A stretch of DNA of 64,000 nucleotides from Dioscorea cayenensis subsp. rotundata (lineage: Eukaryota; Streptophyta; Magnoliopsida; Dioscoreales; Dioscoreaceae): contig NC_052472.1 of assembly GCF_009730915.1 (NCBI RefSeq), positions 19,436,382 to 19,500,381 on the forward strand, in the 5' to 3' direction. Under the pieces are notes generated by a model. That model saw only the letters and a list, made by a program, of their open reading frames with translations. It was not told the origin of the DNA and did no database searches. A program made the position numbers and the translations under genes. Positions within the stretch are counted from its first letter, which is position 1, and each line of letters opens with the position of its first letter. Of the stretch, positions 10,186 through 23,139 are shown one piece after another.

Positions 10186-13100
10186 TCAGCGAGCCTCATA
10201 CTCAAAATGATCTCCCATGGGCTGAACGTAAGGGACATTAAACCCATAACCATCGAAAATTCTATCATCACCGCCGCCATGGCCAAACTCTGCTCCTCTC
10301 AACCCGACCAACTGTGGAGCAGCCCACGGCACTGGGGCCAAACGGCTCCGCAGAGGCTGAGGGGTCGTGATTCAGGCCAGACAGCAATGGAACCGTAGGG
10401 TTCTGAGGCGAGTTCCCTGTCGACCTTCGGTTGTTGGAACTCGTAGATGACATGAGGGGAATGGGCTGCTGCTGCTGGTTCTTTGGCGGAGGTGAACGCG
10501 GCCGTAGACTTTCTATCTCCGATGTGGTTTGCACTAGATGAGGTGCATCAGGTGGCGGATTTCGTCCACCACCTCCTTGCCAGACCTTTCCATCCTTGTC
10601 GCAGAAATTCCTTGTGTAAGACTGCAAAATACAAATGCTTTATACTGCAGGGAGAAGGCCATGCAGAATTGAATTGGTTTATAACCGGTTGCTTTGGGCT
10701 ATAGAGTTTACCTCTGAATTGAAATTTGAAGATGATAATCCTTTTCCCACAGTAAGCCAGCCTGCACGAATATTATGGTCCTCGCCGAAAAGCTCAAGCC
10801 GCCTTCGGCCCAGTGAGAAATGTTCAATGATCCTATACATATCTTCAGGTTTTTTTGTTGAACCTGTCTTGAAACACAGGCACAAGTGGCCACACACAAA
10901 TATTAAGCTGAGCGCAGTCTTTTAGATAAAAAGATTTTTTCAGCAATATCAAATAGCGCTTTCAATGAAAGGGGATGTTTAGAAGACAAACAGTTATGTA
11001 TGATGGGAACAGTCTTTGTCACTGAGGTGTTCCTAGGAAGACTTCAAAAGCAGGCAAACTATGAGAGTATAGAACAAAGAGCGTACATAGGAAGGCTTCA
11101 AAGTAAGCAAACAAGAAAACTATGTGAGGATGGAAGAAAGAATGGCTATAACATTGCAGAAAGACATGTTATACAATTAAAATAAAATGATAGAGCAATT
11201 AAGCTTAAGCTCCACCAGTCTGTTTATTATGACATTTGTGTCTACAGGATTTTTGAAAGTGTTAGATAAGATGCCTCTCTAATGAGCGCTCCATTTGATC
11301 ATGGTGAGTGTTTACGGCAACTAGGAATATGACACAAAAAACCCAAGCGAGAGCATACATTCATATATAGACAATCACATCATCAAAATCAATCTAGATT
11401 ATAACAGATACTGACCATCAGTAGGCTCTTCTGCTATAATTATATCTGTATCTATATTAGCATGAATAATATGCCCATCTGTGCTTCGGCGAACCGTTCC
11501 TTTTATGCCCATCAAACAGTGTTCCTGTCAGAAAAATGATAGTTTACATAGAATATAAGCATATCAACAATAAAAAATTGTTACGAATATATAGTAGATG
11601 AAACGAGAGGAATCCATATTTTGTTACCTTAGAATGCTGAAATAATGTGTTAGAATCATGCCGTAAACCTGAAGTTGTATTTTTCTTGTTGGTTTTCACC
11701 CAACAAATATCCTCGCACCTCCGAAATCCCCACTGGACAAGAAGGATTAATGTCAGAAGGCTGAGAGGACCCCAGGCTCAGAACAATGTAAGCTTTAACA
11801 TTTAGATGAATATGTGCTTGTTTATGCATGCAATAACATTTCCTCAGAAGTATATGTGAGGCATGGATAATTCAAAAGGCTGAGCTGAAAAATCACTGCA
11901 CATGGAGCACTTTAAGCCTGTCATATTCCCTACAAATGCTCATACAGCACACACAGACCAGAACCTCACAAAATTGCAGTATTAACCAGGTTCACAATGT
12001 TCTTGTTCCAAAAACATTACCAGAAATTGGTGCCAAGTATGCCATCCATCTCAATGACAAAATTCAGAAGGATTGAAAGAAACCAGTCATGTGCATAAAG
12101 ATCAAAAGTAAGAAGATCAACACTGGAATTGAGTGAAGTACTCAAACAAAAGCACAAGATACAAATAGAAGTTCACCTTTTTTAAACATTGTCGGCCCTG
12201 TTCAAGGCCCGCACCATCACCAACCCAGAGGAAGATAAAAGATGGAGTATCAGCAATTGCCTGCAAAGAAAGATACTTGATCATGAATTTCATTTCAATA
12301 TACAAGAGAAAGTATAGGGAACCATGCAAAGCATACAAGACAGAAAGGGGAAGGCAAACCTCAATCTTTAGGTTCTGTATCTCCTCAAATGTCCAGCAGT
12401 CAATGTGGTCAGTGACACCAGGAGCACGATGAGCATATTCCTCCCAAGGGGGATCCACTAGAATAACATCAAACTTGGCACCAAAAAATTCAGGAGAGAG
12501 TACATGCTCCTTTAGGTCACATTTGAAGTACATAGGTGGGGAGGCAGATTTACTCACAATCTCATCTTTCCTCTGAATAAGTTCCCTCAGTTTGGGATAG
12601 TCCTCCACAACACTGGTGATTTCAAGTTCTCTAATGAAATTCTGGGGTCTCATCCCTGTGTCAACAAAATTTTGAGAGTAGTCATTCTGCTCCCCCCTTG
12701 AAGGAGCTTTACCAGAAGGTCCACCGGTTCTGTGTTGCCCCCAATTTGAGGGAGTTTTATCATGCTGTAGTCCACGACCTATCGGTCCAGCACCATTGAA
12801 GCCAGAATCTGAAATGTTGGCAGAGACTCCTCTTCCTGCACCAGCTTGATTGAAGTACATACCATGAGCTGGGGCAGTACCCATATTAGGTACAAACCGA
12901 GGTCCTCCAGGCCCAGGAGGGGGAATTGGAGGAAGGTTGGGTGGTACAGGAAGCATATTCATATCTATGCCTCGAGGACTTGGCCAAACAAGTGGTGCTC
13001 CAAATGGAGGAAGGAAAACACCAGGGCCAATTGGTGGGCCTGGTGTGTGAGGAATATTAGGTCCAATAGGCTGCATTGCCCCTGGAGGCAGGCCAAGATG

Positions 13101-15091
13101 ACTAAAAGGGGGAGGTGCGATCAATGGCAGTGGCATTCCAACACGTTGGGCATCCCTCCCATTAGTCCTCCCTCTTCCCCCTCTAGCAGGTCTGCCTCCT
13201 TTCTGCCCTTGTTGAGGAGTCCTACTGAAAGAACTTGACCCCTGGAAATTCCCAAATGAAGGCTGGAGACCACCACTAGAAGTCTGACCTGCCCCTGAAC
13301 GACCAGAGTTTATATCCCCTTTCTGCCCTCTCCCCTTGCCAGCTAGGGAGTTTTGATCCATAGATGAACCATCATCATGGTATCTTTCCTGCAAATCATC
13401 CCCATAACCATAAGCCATTTTACCCTTGTCCTCAGGAGGATTGCCCCATTCATCAGCACTAGGCCCAGTAGCAAAATCCTGTTGGGACAACCCCTCACTT
13501 CTCCTTCCAGGAAATGTGGAAACAGACTCCTCTTTTCCAAAGTCAAGATTTTTATTGGGTCTGATTTCAATAGAATCAGTGTACTCACTTCGCACACCAT
13601 CAGACCTCATTCTAGCATCTTTTCTATAACCAGGTCGACCATGAACCTTCTCCCTGTCTGTCCTATCTTGCTCACGCCTCTGTGAATCCCAATCTCTCAG
13701 ATGATCAACATCTTTCTCCCCATCTTTTAAATCATGCCTTGTCTGACTTCTCCTCCAGTAATCTCTAGAACCTTCACGCTCCCTGTTTTTATCATCCCAA
13801 CCACTGTCTTTTCCTTTGGAAGCTCTGTCATCTCTATAACCGTCTTCCCACTCTTTGTTTTTTACACTTACACCTCTTTCATTGTCAGACTCAGAAAATC
13901 CTCGATCCCGCTCATCAGACTCCCTTCGATGCTTTGAACTTCTCTCAGGAGTGTGTGATCTATCATGCTGTACATCCCTCCCGCTTCGGTCCCTCATCCG
14001 TGCATGTCCATCTTCATCCATATTGAACGACCTCTCACAGGTTTCAACCTCATCACGACTACCATATGCAGCGTCCCTGTCCTGTCTATGTTTCTCACCT
14101 TTGTCCCCATGTGGCTTTGTCACTATGCTGAATGGCATTAGGCTCCACAGGCTCAGTCAAACCTGGTGATCTCTCTCGAGCTGATTTCTGTTTATCATCT
14201 CTGGCAATGTCTGATCTGGTATAACGATAACTTGCACCTTGTTTATGGTCTTCATCTTGCACTTCTGATCTGCCCCGGTTTCGACTGCTTTCTCCATCTG
14301 CCCTTCTGTCATCCCTGTTAATGGATCTACCACCCTTTTCATAACTCAAGTCTACCCTACTTCTACTCTCTCCCAATTCATTTCTAGAATCCACGGTGCG
14401 ATCCCTGCTAGGCCCATGCCTATCATGCTCAGAAGCTTTTCCACCCCTTGGATCAGACTTGTCCCTGTAACTACTTTCTTCAGCTTTTCTACCAATCTCC
14501 ACCTCATCCCATCGCCTACGAGACGGATTTCTGTCCTGCTCCCGGTCTTCATGGCCTTTTGTCTCTTGAACTCTCCTTCCTATCTGAATACTTTGAGTCT
14601 CTATCCTGAATCTTCTCATGATCGATATCATGAGAGCTCTCTGGTCTGCTTCGAACCTTACTTTGTGAGCTCTCACTAGATTTCAATCTCTCTTTCCTTG
14701 AGGAGCTCCTCTCAATTTCATCATCTCTGCCCCTGCGGCTACCTTCTTGGTCTCTATCACGATAACTGTCACCTGATCTGCGCTCTCCCCTATCTTCTGT
14801 TTCCTTACTCAGTATCTTGGAGCGAGAATCCCTTCTGGCTTCATATTCATCCTCATCTGCACTGTCCACACGGTTTGAGCCACCTGACTTCTTCCGGGTA
14901 TCATTCCTTTCTCCAGAACTTTTTCTTCTTCCATTATCATAATCATCTACTTCCTCAGGATTGTCATACTTCCTTGTCTTAGCAGATCGATGCTTCCTCT
15001 TTTCCCAATCCTCATCTTCATCATTCCTTACATCCCTACTGTCCTCAAGACTACGTTTACTGCGACTCCGACTTGATTCTGAGGTTTCCAT
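10186..15091 (-). CDS. MTB: N6-adenosine methyltransferase non-catalytic subunit MTB (METTL14-like)
   Basis: MTB is the plant METTL14 homologue that pairs with MTA in the nuclear complex placing m6A on mRNA. Coding exons, set by GT-AG borders that keep phase: 15091-12360, 12260-12177, 11732-11628, 11524-11416, 10863-10712, 10621-10186. The N-terminal half is Arg/Asp/Glu/Ser-rich, followed by a Gly/Pro-rich stretch with RGG-like [11 protein letters not shown]. The MT-A70 core starts near [16 protein letters not shown] and has [52 protein letters not shown] and [14 protein letters not shown]. It ends with FDGYGFN and a short tail. Three +1 frame changes (near 14557-14560, 14116-14118 and 10334-10337) break the frame. 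Without them it would be about 1,204 aa, longer than Arabidopsis MTB. Each lies at a short homopolymer, so assembly error is as likely as a real lesion. Identity is very secure; integrity is not. Confidence 0.93.
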
Positions 15092-16096
15092 GGCACAACA
15101 AAACCTTGAATGGTAATTTAATACGTTTCCGAGCTTTTACTCCTTATACCAATTAGAGAAATCAAAGAATGTGAATTCCTCACTCCCCTGAAACAAGGAG
15201 AAGTGATGAGCTAAGTAACTACATATCAGATGCAAATTACCCTTCCCCATAAGTAGCAAAAATCAAGACACAAGATCAGGCAAAGAGAGATCCTATAATT
15301 CCGAAATTGCAAGTAAATATTATCAACACACAAAAGCCAAACCACAAAAAAGCAAATAATTCATACTCACAAACAGAAAAACTCAAAGAATGACGCATTC
15401 TAAGCTATCGTTGTAAGCAAACCCTAATAAAAAAAACAAAAGCAACAAAATTTACAAGCAGAATTAGAAAAAAGAAAAAAAAAAGGCACCAAAACTCAAT
15501 GAAAATTAGATATTCTCCAGAAGACGCACTAAAACAAACACAAAAACTTTACACGCCCAAGTTCAATCTAACCATGCAAAAATCCCAAACTCTTCAATCA
15601 CTGTCCAAAACCCTAGATTCCGCAAGCATGGGGCACCTAGTTCATCATTCAAATCAGGATCACTGAGACAACTACGAAATTCCGAAACTATAGTCCACAT
15701 CTCAAAGTTCAAAATCACAAAAGATAGAAAGAAATAGAAAGAAAGAGAAAGAAGGAGAGATGGGATCACCAGAAGACAAGTTCAGCTAGGGTTCCGCATC
15801 AAGCCAACACCATGGAGGGGAGACCCATCGGATGAATCAATGGATCGCTGAAGAAATCCACGTGAGGAGATTGAGGAGAGAATGGAAACCCTAGAAAGGG
15901 AGCCCTGGAGGAATCCCAAGACCAAGAGAGAGGGCTCCGAAGGGGCGGGGGAGGCTGGGGCTGGAGCCGGAGCGCGTTTCCAGACGTTTCCTTAGCATTT
16001 TACGATATTTGTTGCGGAAGCGGTGACTCATAATGGGTCGGGTCCACTTCGACCCGATCCGAAATCCTTAATTTGGATTTGGATCCGAATCTGTTA

Positions 16097-16145
<49 letters not shown>

Positions 16146-16240
16146 ATAAATAAATATAATACTGTAGTGAAATAAAATAACATATAATATAATATAATAT
16201 AATAATATAATAATAAAATTAAAAACAGCCACCGGATGTG
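15092..16240 (-). promoter_or_regulatory. MTB promoter and 5' leader with probable leader intron
   Basis: Directly upstream of the MTB start codon. On the minus strand a leader intron is plausible: donor GTGATCC at 15769 and acceptor TTGTTTCAG before 15187. The upstream leader exon (about 15770-15960) is GC-richer and contains AACCCTAG words common in plant 5' leaders. The whole block is repeated at 25480-26575 in duplication unit B, with the same intron borders preserved, which supports it as one promoter/leader unit. Confidence 0.6.
16093..16143. repeat. (TTA)n microsatellite
   Basis: About 16 uninterrupted TTA/ATT triplets. The unit B counterpart (26468-26482) has only about four, so the array has changed length since the duplication. 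Confidence 0.9.
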
Positions 16241-16534
16241 ATGGAATGTTATGAGAATCAGGGGATGTGATTTTTCTTCTCTCCGTAATTATATGTCAAG
16301 AAGATTTATTAATTCAATTTGATTTTTAAAATATTTTTTATATATACATGATAAGACTATAATCATCTATATGTTATTTGATCGAGTTAAAAATTTCTTG
16401 GAAGTAACTAATACATCATTGTACCTACTTGTCCTTTGACACTTCTAAGCATGTATATGGTAGGACTATAGCTGTTTATACTTGTATGTCCCTTAACATA
16501 TTTTTGTAGGGTGGCACTTATCCTTTTGTAAAAA

Positions 16535-16582
<48 letters not shown>

Positions 16583-16706
16583 TCCAGAAAATATTATTCT
16601 GATCCTATACTTTTATTTATTTCACATCGATAGTGATGTGATCAATAAATTATTTTAGTTTTTAACTCAATTAGAGCATTTTTAAAGAATCAAAATAAAT
16701 GTGTTG

Positions 16707-17952
16707 ATGTAGTCCACCTTTGTAGTCTATTGATTAAAATTAGCACACTCACCATTAGAGGGGGCACGGGCCATCATTTGGCCCGGCCCAGTAAACCTCG
16801 CCGGATCATTTGATCAGGAGAGCCGGGCCGCAATACCGTAACCGGCCGCACTATAGCGGGTCCCGACCTGTAACAAACAAATGTAATGCTCTAACCAACT
16901 CCACCAACATTTGTTGGTTGTTTATTAAATTATATATATATATATATATATAACATACTTATTTGTATTTTGTGCCTACAATAAAGAATAAACATACATT
17001 TAATACAAGTAAATACATATTGGACTTAACAAATTCTTAATTATTTTTATTAAAATATAAATTTATATAAATAATTAAAAGTGCGTTTTAGTATTATTTT
17101 TTTAAAAAAAAAAAGGCGACAAGTATCTTTTTTTATGGCTCGTGAATGTGGCCTGCAATATCACTCGTGAATTATTTCCTTCAACTAGGATTAGAACCCT
17201 CACCACTCCGCACATCACACAAAAAACTTATTTTTTTTCTTCATCAACAAACATAATGAGCATAAAAAAAATAATACTTTAGAATTCAAGACTAAAAGTA
17301 AAGCTTAGATACATCTAAATAGATATAAATAAATAAGTGGGTGATAACTTTAATAAAAAAATTAAAAAATTAATATTTATCACATAAAAAAAATTTATAT
17401 ATCGTTTAATCAAATAGATAAATGAATTTAGTGCAATGCTTTCTTTTTTCTAAAATTATTTTCAAATTTTTTAAGTTGTTTCAATTTTATCTAATTCATT
17501 AGAATTAATTTTTTTTATTTTTAAAAATTATTAAAAAGAAACTTAATATGAAATATAGTTTTATATTTTTTTAACATTGAGCATAAAAATTGTGGAGAAG
17601 ATGGCTACCTTTTGGAAATGACCCCGGTTCGATTCTCACCAAATTTGTTTTTGCGTTTTTAATATGATAATAGTTTAATATAACATATAAAAAAATAAAA
17701 AACTGCCTGGCCTAGCGGGTTGGGCCCGAACCCGACAAGTTTGAGTAACTGTCTGGCCTAGTCCGGGTCTCTTTCGGTAGACCCATGACCCGCCGGGTCA
17801 ACCCGGCTCGGCGGGTTAATCCTGTTGTACGGGTTTGTTATGAGCCAGTCAAAAATTGACCCGGACCCACCGGGCCTGATTAACCGGCCCGTGCCCACCT
17901 CTAATGTAATCCACCTTTGTAGTCTATTGATTGAAATTAGCACACTCACCAT
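16707..17952. repeat. 49-bp direct repeats flanking the hAT-like element
   Basis: The 49 bp at 16707-16755 and at 17904-17952 (beginning ATGTARTCCACCTTTGTAG and ending CACACTCACCAT) match at 47 of 49 positions. They abut the two ends of the inverted-repeat element exactly. This is far longer than the 8-bp TSD of hAT elements. Confidence 0.88.
16756..17903. mobile_element. Non-autonomous hAT-like DNA transposon
   Basis: A 1,148-bp element with TIRs: left TAGAGGGGGCACGGGCC, right end inverted TAGAGGTGGGCACGGGCC. TAG(A/G)G-type ends with GGGCACGGGCC are characteristic of plant hAT MITEs. Subterminal sequence is rich in GGCCCGG/CCGGGCC. No transposase is encoded. A tRNA-like word GGTTCGATTC near 17630 may be a captured fragment. 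It is unusual in lying between 49-bp direct repeats instead of an 8-bp TSD. Confidence 0.72.
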
Positions 17953-18968
17953 AATCAAAATAATTTTTTTGATTCCAAAACAAAAAATTAAGGTATAATT
18001 CATTGGATATTCACCTTAAAAATAACTCAATTTTAATTTATCCTTTTTTTTAGTTTCCTAATTCTTAATCATCAGATACTTTTATGTCATCAAGAAACAA
18101 GCCTAACCCTTGTTTTCCTCTGACAACTATTTAATAATTCTTAAACACATATTTTATTGGATTCATAGACATGACTAATAATTTTACAACAACCACAAAG
18201 GACTTGTTAGAAAAATTCTGACCCTTTACGTGACTCCTTGTACTTTATCTAAAGAAACCAATGGTTATACGAGTAGTTGTTTTGTAGCCGAGTCTCCATT
18301 AAAACTCTTCATAAGTGGTGAGCGTTCAAATTATCGGTGAAAACATATTTTTGAGAGAGTGAACAATGACTGTGTCCAGATGGTCCTCAACGCCCACATC
18401 TACACGGGCCATACTCAAAATTTGTGCAACCCCTACCTTTCTTAGCGACATAGCCACTCATCTTGGGGAAAAAAATCAATGGCTCAATGTCCAATATATA
18501 TATATATAATCTTAGAACAGTTAATTAATAATTAACTTATTAATATATAAGCCAGATTTCTCTTCATAATAGATTAAGCTTTTAAATTAGATTAAGCCCA
18601 TGTGTTCTTCTTAGCATCTTAACAAGCAGAACTCCAGTAACATCTCCCCACCAACATTAGATGTTACATAATACATATGTCAGCACTCATGCTTGGCCAA
18701 ATAAGGCAAGTTCCATTCATCATAGAAGTCTTACAGTAAGATTTATGCTTCAATCCAAATCTGGTTATTCATTCAACATGGTTGACAATTACAGAAAAGT
18801 GATTTAAGGATTGAATAAAAACTGGAGTAACAAAGTATTCAATGTTTGAATTGTGAATCTTAATCATGAGATTGTGTTTACTGCAAATAAACCAGTGAAT
18901 ACTGTGCAAAAAAAGGGAGGAAAAAGAAGATCAGGGCGACATTTATGTGCCGAATTGAGACCAGAGAA
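17953..18968. other. Spacer downstream of HAD copy A
   Basis: Part of this should be the 3' untranslated and downstream sequence of HAD copy A. It belongs to the roughly 2.7-kb block absent from unit B. No other gene is seen. Confidence 0.5.
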
Positions 18969-21900
18969 CTATGCCAGTTTACTGCTGAAGTCAGGCAGAT
19001 CCAGCATTCGAATCCTCGAAATGCTCTCAGCCTCCTCTCTTTCTTTCTGTGTGTTGTACCCCCATCTTCCTGTTAAATCAAATTTACTTCAGAAACAAAT
19101 TCTTGAAAAGAATAAGCAATCATGGAAATATTTTTAGAAGAGAGAAGACAACGATACCGAGGTACAAATTCCATGCATCCAGAGCAGGCTCTTTGATAAC
19201 ATTCTTCAATGTAGCTAGTCGATCTTCTACAAAGCTAAGAAACAGCAGGCACAAGAAATTGGAATTTGATGGAAGTTTATCAAGTACATAATTTCGTAGA
19301 AAATATATTATTGAAGGCCACATGGATTGTGGTAGATAATGAAAATGCTCAGTTGTTTTAGTTCTTTATCATGATTTGCATGCATGAAATGTTAGTTCTC
19401 ATGGATGGCTGATGGTTTCTTAGAACTCGTAAACATTAGATGGCCGCTGAAAAGTAGAGAATTTTACTGTTCTGTTGTATTGCCTTAAGATGACTTTTAT
19501 CTTTAGGAAGTTCCATGGAAATTCAATGCTCACATTGTCACTATGTCAAACAGATAACAGAACATATAGATCTGAAAGGAGAAACACTGATGCAAGTAAC
19601 AAATAGGTGATACCTAAACATGGATTAACTGCAGAACCTAAGTAGAATATTGTAAAAACTTCTATTAACTGGCTTGAGTCTCAATCAATCTGCTGAGGTT
19701 TTGGGTAAGAATCAATATGATATCTTTAGAAATTGCTCAATTAATCTGTTATACTTTCAGCAAGAATTGATCTGCTATCTTTACTCTTTGTCTAAAAAAT
19801 AGATTGTTGTTAGCCTCTATAGGCCATTGAACTTGATCAATTAACAAAAGAGAAAACAAAGAGGAATCAGATGTTGACAACTATATTGTACGTTTAGTTG
19901 CTTCAAAAACCATACTCAATGACTGAAAATGAAAAAAAAAAACATACTATAAAAGAAAGAGAAGAACTAAATAAAATATTTCCTGTGAAGACTGAAGTTA
20001 ACCCCATATTTACGACAAGAGCTTACTGAAGTGTTAAACCCTCGTTTTCAGGTTTTGTTTGGAGCTGCTTCAGCACTTCCACCTTTGGTCTGATAAAAAC
20101 AAATAAAGATTATGGTCAAAAGAATAATTTATGTAAAGATTACGGTCAAAAGAAAAATACATATTAATATTTCAGAAAGAAAAAGCATGCAGTTACAATG
20201 CACTAACCCAGTCCCTAAACCATATATCCTGTCAGTTGGGATGACTATCCCAGCCAATTCTCTCAGCAATGCATCTGCAAAACGGCTCTAGCAGACGAAA
20301 CAAGAGCTAATATGTAAAACAGTTGGTGAAATGGATCGAAGCTTAACATAGCCATGGCAGATTATCTAAGTTGACATATTCAAAAAAAAAAGGCAAGAGA
20401 AATCGCATTATCGGCAATTAAAATGTATATTTCCAGATAAATCCAGGCAAAACACCAAAAAGAAAGACCATCATACTTTTACCCGATATGTATTACATGA
20501 TCAGCTGTATTTTTCATGCAGAGTAGTTACTTCTAATTATTTTTATATTTGATGTATCATTGTCTTCGTGTCCCTAGAAAGGAATGCATGATTTAGAAGC
20601 TTGGTCAATCATTCTTTCAGCAGAAATTTTGCACAAGGGTCTGCACCTGTTTTGTTGTAACAATGTACACTTGTGAACTTGAAAATCTCAAGGCATCTGC
20701 TACTCCTGGGTAAAATCTGCAGGTCAAATGGAGCATTTAGATACAAACAAAACCTGACACTGCTCTATTTATAATTCACAGATAAACTTTCACACCCCAT
20801 AAGAGTTTATAATGCATGAATAAAAATGTTCAATTAGTAAAAGGCTATGGTAAATTTGTGTCTTATGAGTAAGAACATATGCAGTGTACCCAATAAGCAG
20901 GGAGTTTAACAATGCAATCACGCATGCATTTGCACCACCACCCTGAAAAATCATTACCCCTGAAATGGTAGAAGCTGATGATATAGGAACTTCCATAAAG
21001 CTTAGTCACTTGCCAACACAACAGCTTCGTTTAGTGTTTCAAGCACATGATCAAAATGCATATGCTAATCTCATCTTCTGTCAGAGCATACTACTCATAA
21101 GAGCAAAACAACAAAGAAAAAGAATTGACATATGACAGATGGTGCCAAAGAAATCTAATATCTATAAATGGATAGGTAGATAAATTAACTGAAAGGCACT
21201 CAATTTCACAGTACCTGTTAGCACTAATCCAACCTGATAAATCATTTTGAATCCCATTCATCTCTGACTTTCCCAAAAAGATCAATCAGAGGTTCTCTAT
21301 GTTCATTCCATTCCTTCATAATTATGGATTTAAGCTCCGCCCAATTCTCCAATATTCCTTCAATAGAAAGGCCATCTGCAACCTTGCAGTCATGAAATGG
21401 AAATATCGAGTGACAATGTTCAAATTCCTTGATAAATGATCATATGTCACTGCTACCAATATCGCACTAACAATTATGCAAATGAAAAGTTGCAGGAAAA
21501 AGAACAATTTGGTTATTTACCGAGGATTTTTTTGAATAGATGGTACTCGAAGTTCCACTAGCAGCCTAACCAGCAATAAATTCTCATATCCTGTTTCGAC
21601 CACTGGACGAAGCTGCAGCAATGAAAACACCATCACTTTTTAGTGTTATAACTAGCTAAAATCATTCGTTGTGAAACCTCCCAAGTTTCTTTCTTTTTTT
21701 TACTTCGGCGTGCAACTAGATAGTTTTGTGCTTATGAGGTAAAATGAATTAACTTCAAAAATAAAAAAATGTCCTGCTCAAGAATAAACATGATCTACAT
21801 GATGAAGAATGGTAGAGCGCTGGATCATGGAAAGAGAGTAGAAAATCTCTTCATTCCAAATAGAAATTTGGGGAAATTTGGATAAAACTATAGATACATT

Positions 21901-23139
21901 AAGATTTTAGGGATTTCTAAATTTATATGGTTTATTAGAGATGGAGCCTGATCAACAAATAGAAATGAGAAGAACAATATACAAGGATATATAGCCTAGG
22001 AAAAGAGCATTACTCTAACACAGTAGTAAAGTAATAACATACAAAACAGTATTCTAGCCCAAATTAGAAGCATAAACCAAAAAAATTTTAATCACCCATT
22101 TCCAAATAAAGGAAGTCTATATGCTGGTAGGTTCTTCGGAATCACAGCTCGAAAACTAGTATTTGTACCAACTTTCTCATAAAAGAGTTGGCCAGACAAT
22201 ACAGAAAATGAAAGTTAGAGGTTCAGGATTAAAGGTGCATCAATGCCAAAAAAGAGTGGTTCGTCTACATTACTCAAATAACATAAAAAAAATAATAAAA
22301 AAAATTCTATTGATCTTGCTAAAGAGATTCTTCTCATGTTCAAATAGAAGAAAGTTTGGCATGATGTTATCATGAGGGCTGATTGCTATGACAGAAAAAA
22401 AGATAAAAAACATTGGAGACGAATGGAATTAATATTCAACAGAGGGTTAAACTTCGGTTTCCAAGAGAGTTCATATTTCTATTTGTTTACATTATAGCTG
22501 AGAATCAAAACACTAACAGAAAAGAAAAATTTTGAAATTTATATTACAAAATTATGCAATTTACTTAAAAACAAAAGAGTTAAAAGAAACCTCACAAACC
22601 CTACTTCAAAAAGCTGCTTATTAGCATAAGCACCACATCAATCTCAAGTTATGAACTTTAATGAAGAGTCATACATCCAAACTCATGCACAAACCTACAA
22701 ATCTATTTTATCACACATTGGTGCACGACCTCCATAATTAACTAAAAGCAAAGGAAAAAATGCCAAGATTGACAAACAAATCATCAAAATTAAAATTTCT
22801 CAATGCAAAACATAATCAAAAGAGTGAAAGCAGAGATTTTGGGTACTAACAACGTGCATCTGGTCAATGATCCAGTCCTCCATGCCTGAATCAACTTGGT
22901 CAAAGAGCCACGGCCATCTAATTTTAGCAGCCTGCAAAGACAGAAACAAATTACAAACCTAGCAACCAAATTCCATCTAATCAAATGAATCAAAACATCA
23001 AACAATCAAAAAGAACAAGAAACAAATGAATCACCGATGAAGTTGAGCATATACATACTTTGAGAGCTGAGAGGGAGCTCTCTCCGCAGCTATCGCATAG
23101 CACTCCGTCGAAATCCAGCGCGTATAAATGGCCTCCCAT
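18969..23139 (-). pseudogene. HAD-like hydrolase gene, copy A (two frame breaks)
   Basis: Nine exons with GT-AG borders: 23139-23059, 22931-22851, 21612-21521, 21382-21215, 20716-20647, 20287-20208, 20089-20027, 19234-19158, 19069-18969. The product would be a plant HAD-superfamily protein of about 269 aa starting MGGHLYALDFDGVLCDS. HAD motif I is DFDGV (Asp9, Asp11), motif II is VYIVTTKQ, motif III is the Lys in GPKVEVLKQL and motif IV is FVEDR. No transit peptide is obvious and the substrate is unknown. Relative to copy B, exon 3 has two extra T (21527-21533) and exon 4 one extra C (21253-21255), so translation would stop shortly after exon 3. Either the gene is dead or these are homopolymer errors. 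It lies upstream of MTB on the same strand. Confidence 0.85.

Noticed and set aside
12846..13238. 130-codon plus-strand frame within MTB
   Set aside because: Antisense shadow of the Gly/Pro-rich part of MTB exon 1.
14095..14140. A splice donor (AAAGGTGAG) at the MTB frame change, which might mean an intron instead of a frameshift
   Set aside because: No acceptor gives a realistic intron joining the two frames; a one-base change in the nearby AAA run explains the shift better.
17600..17660. tRNA-like word GGTTCGATTC suggesting a tRNA gene
   Set aside because: No acceptor or anticodon stem can be formed around it; at most a SINE fragment inside the hAT-like element.
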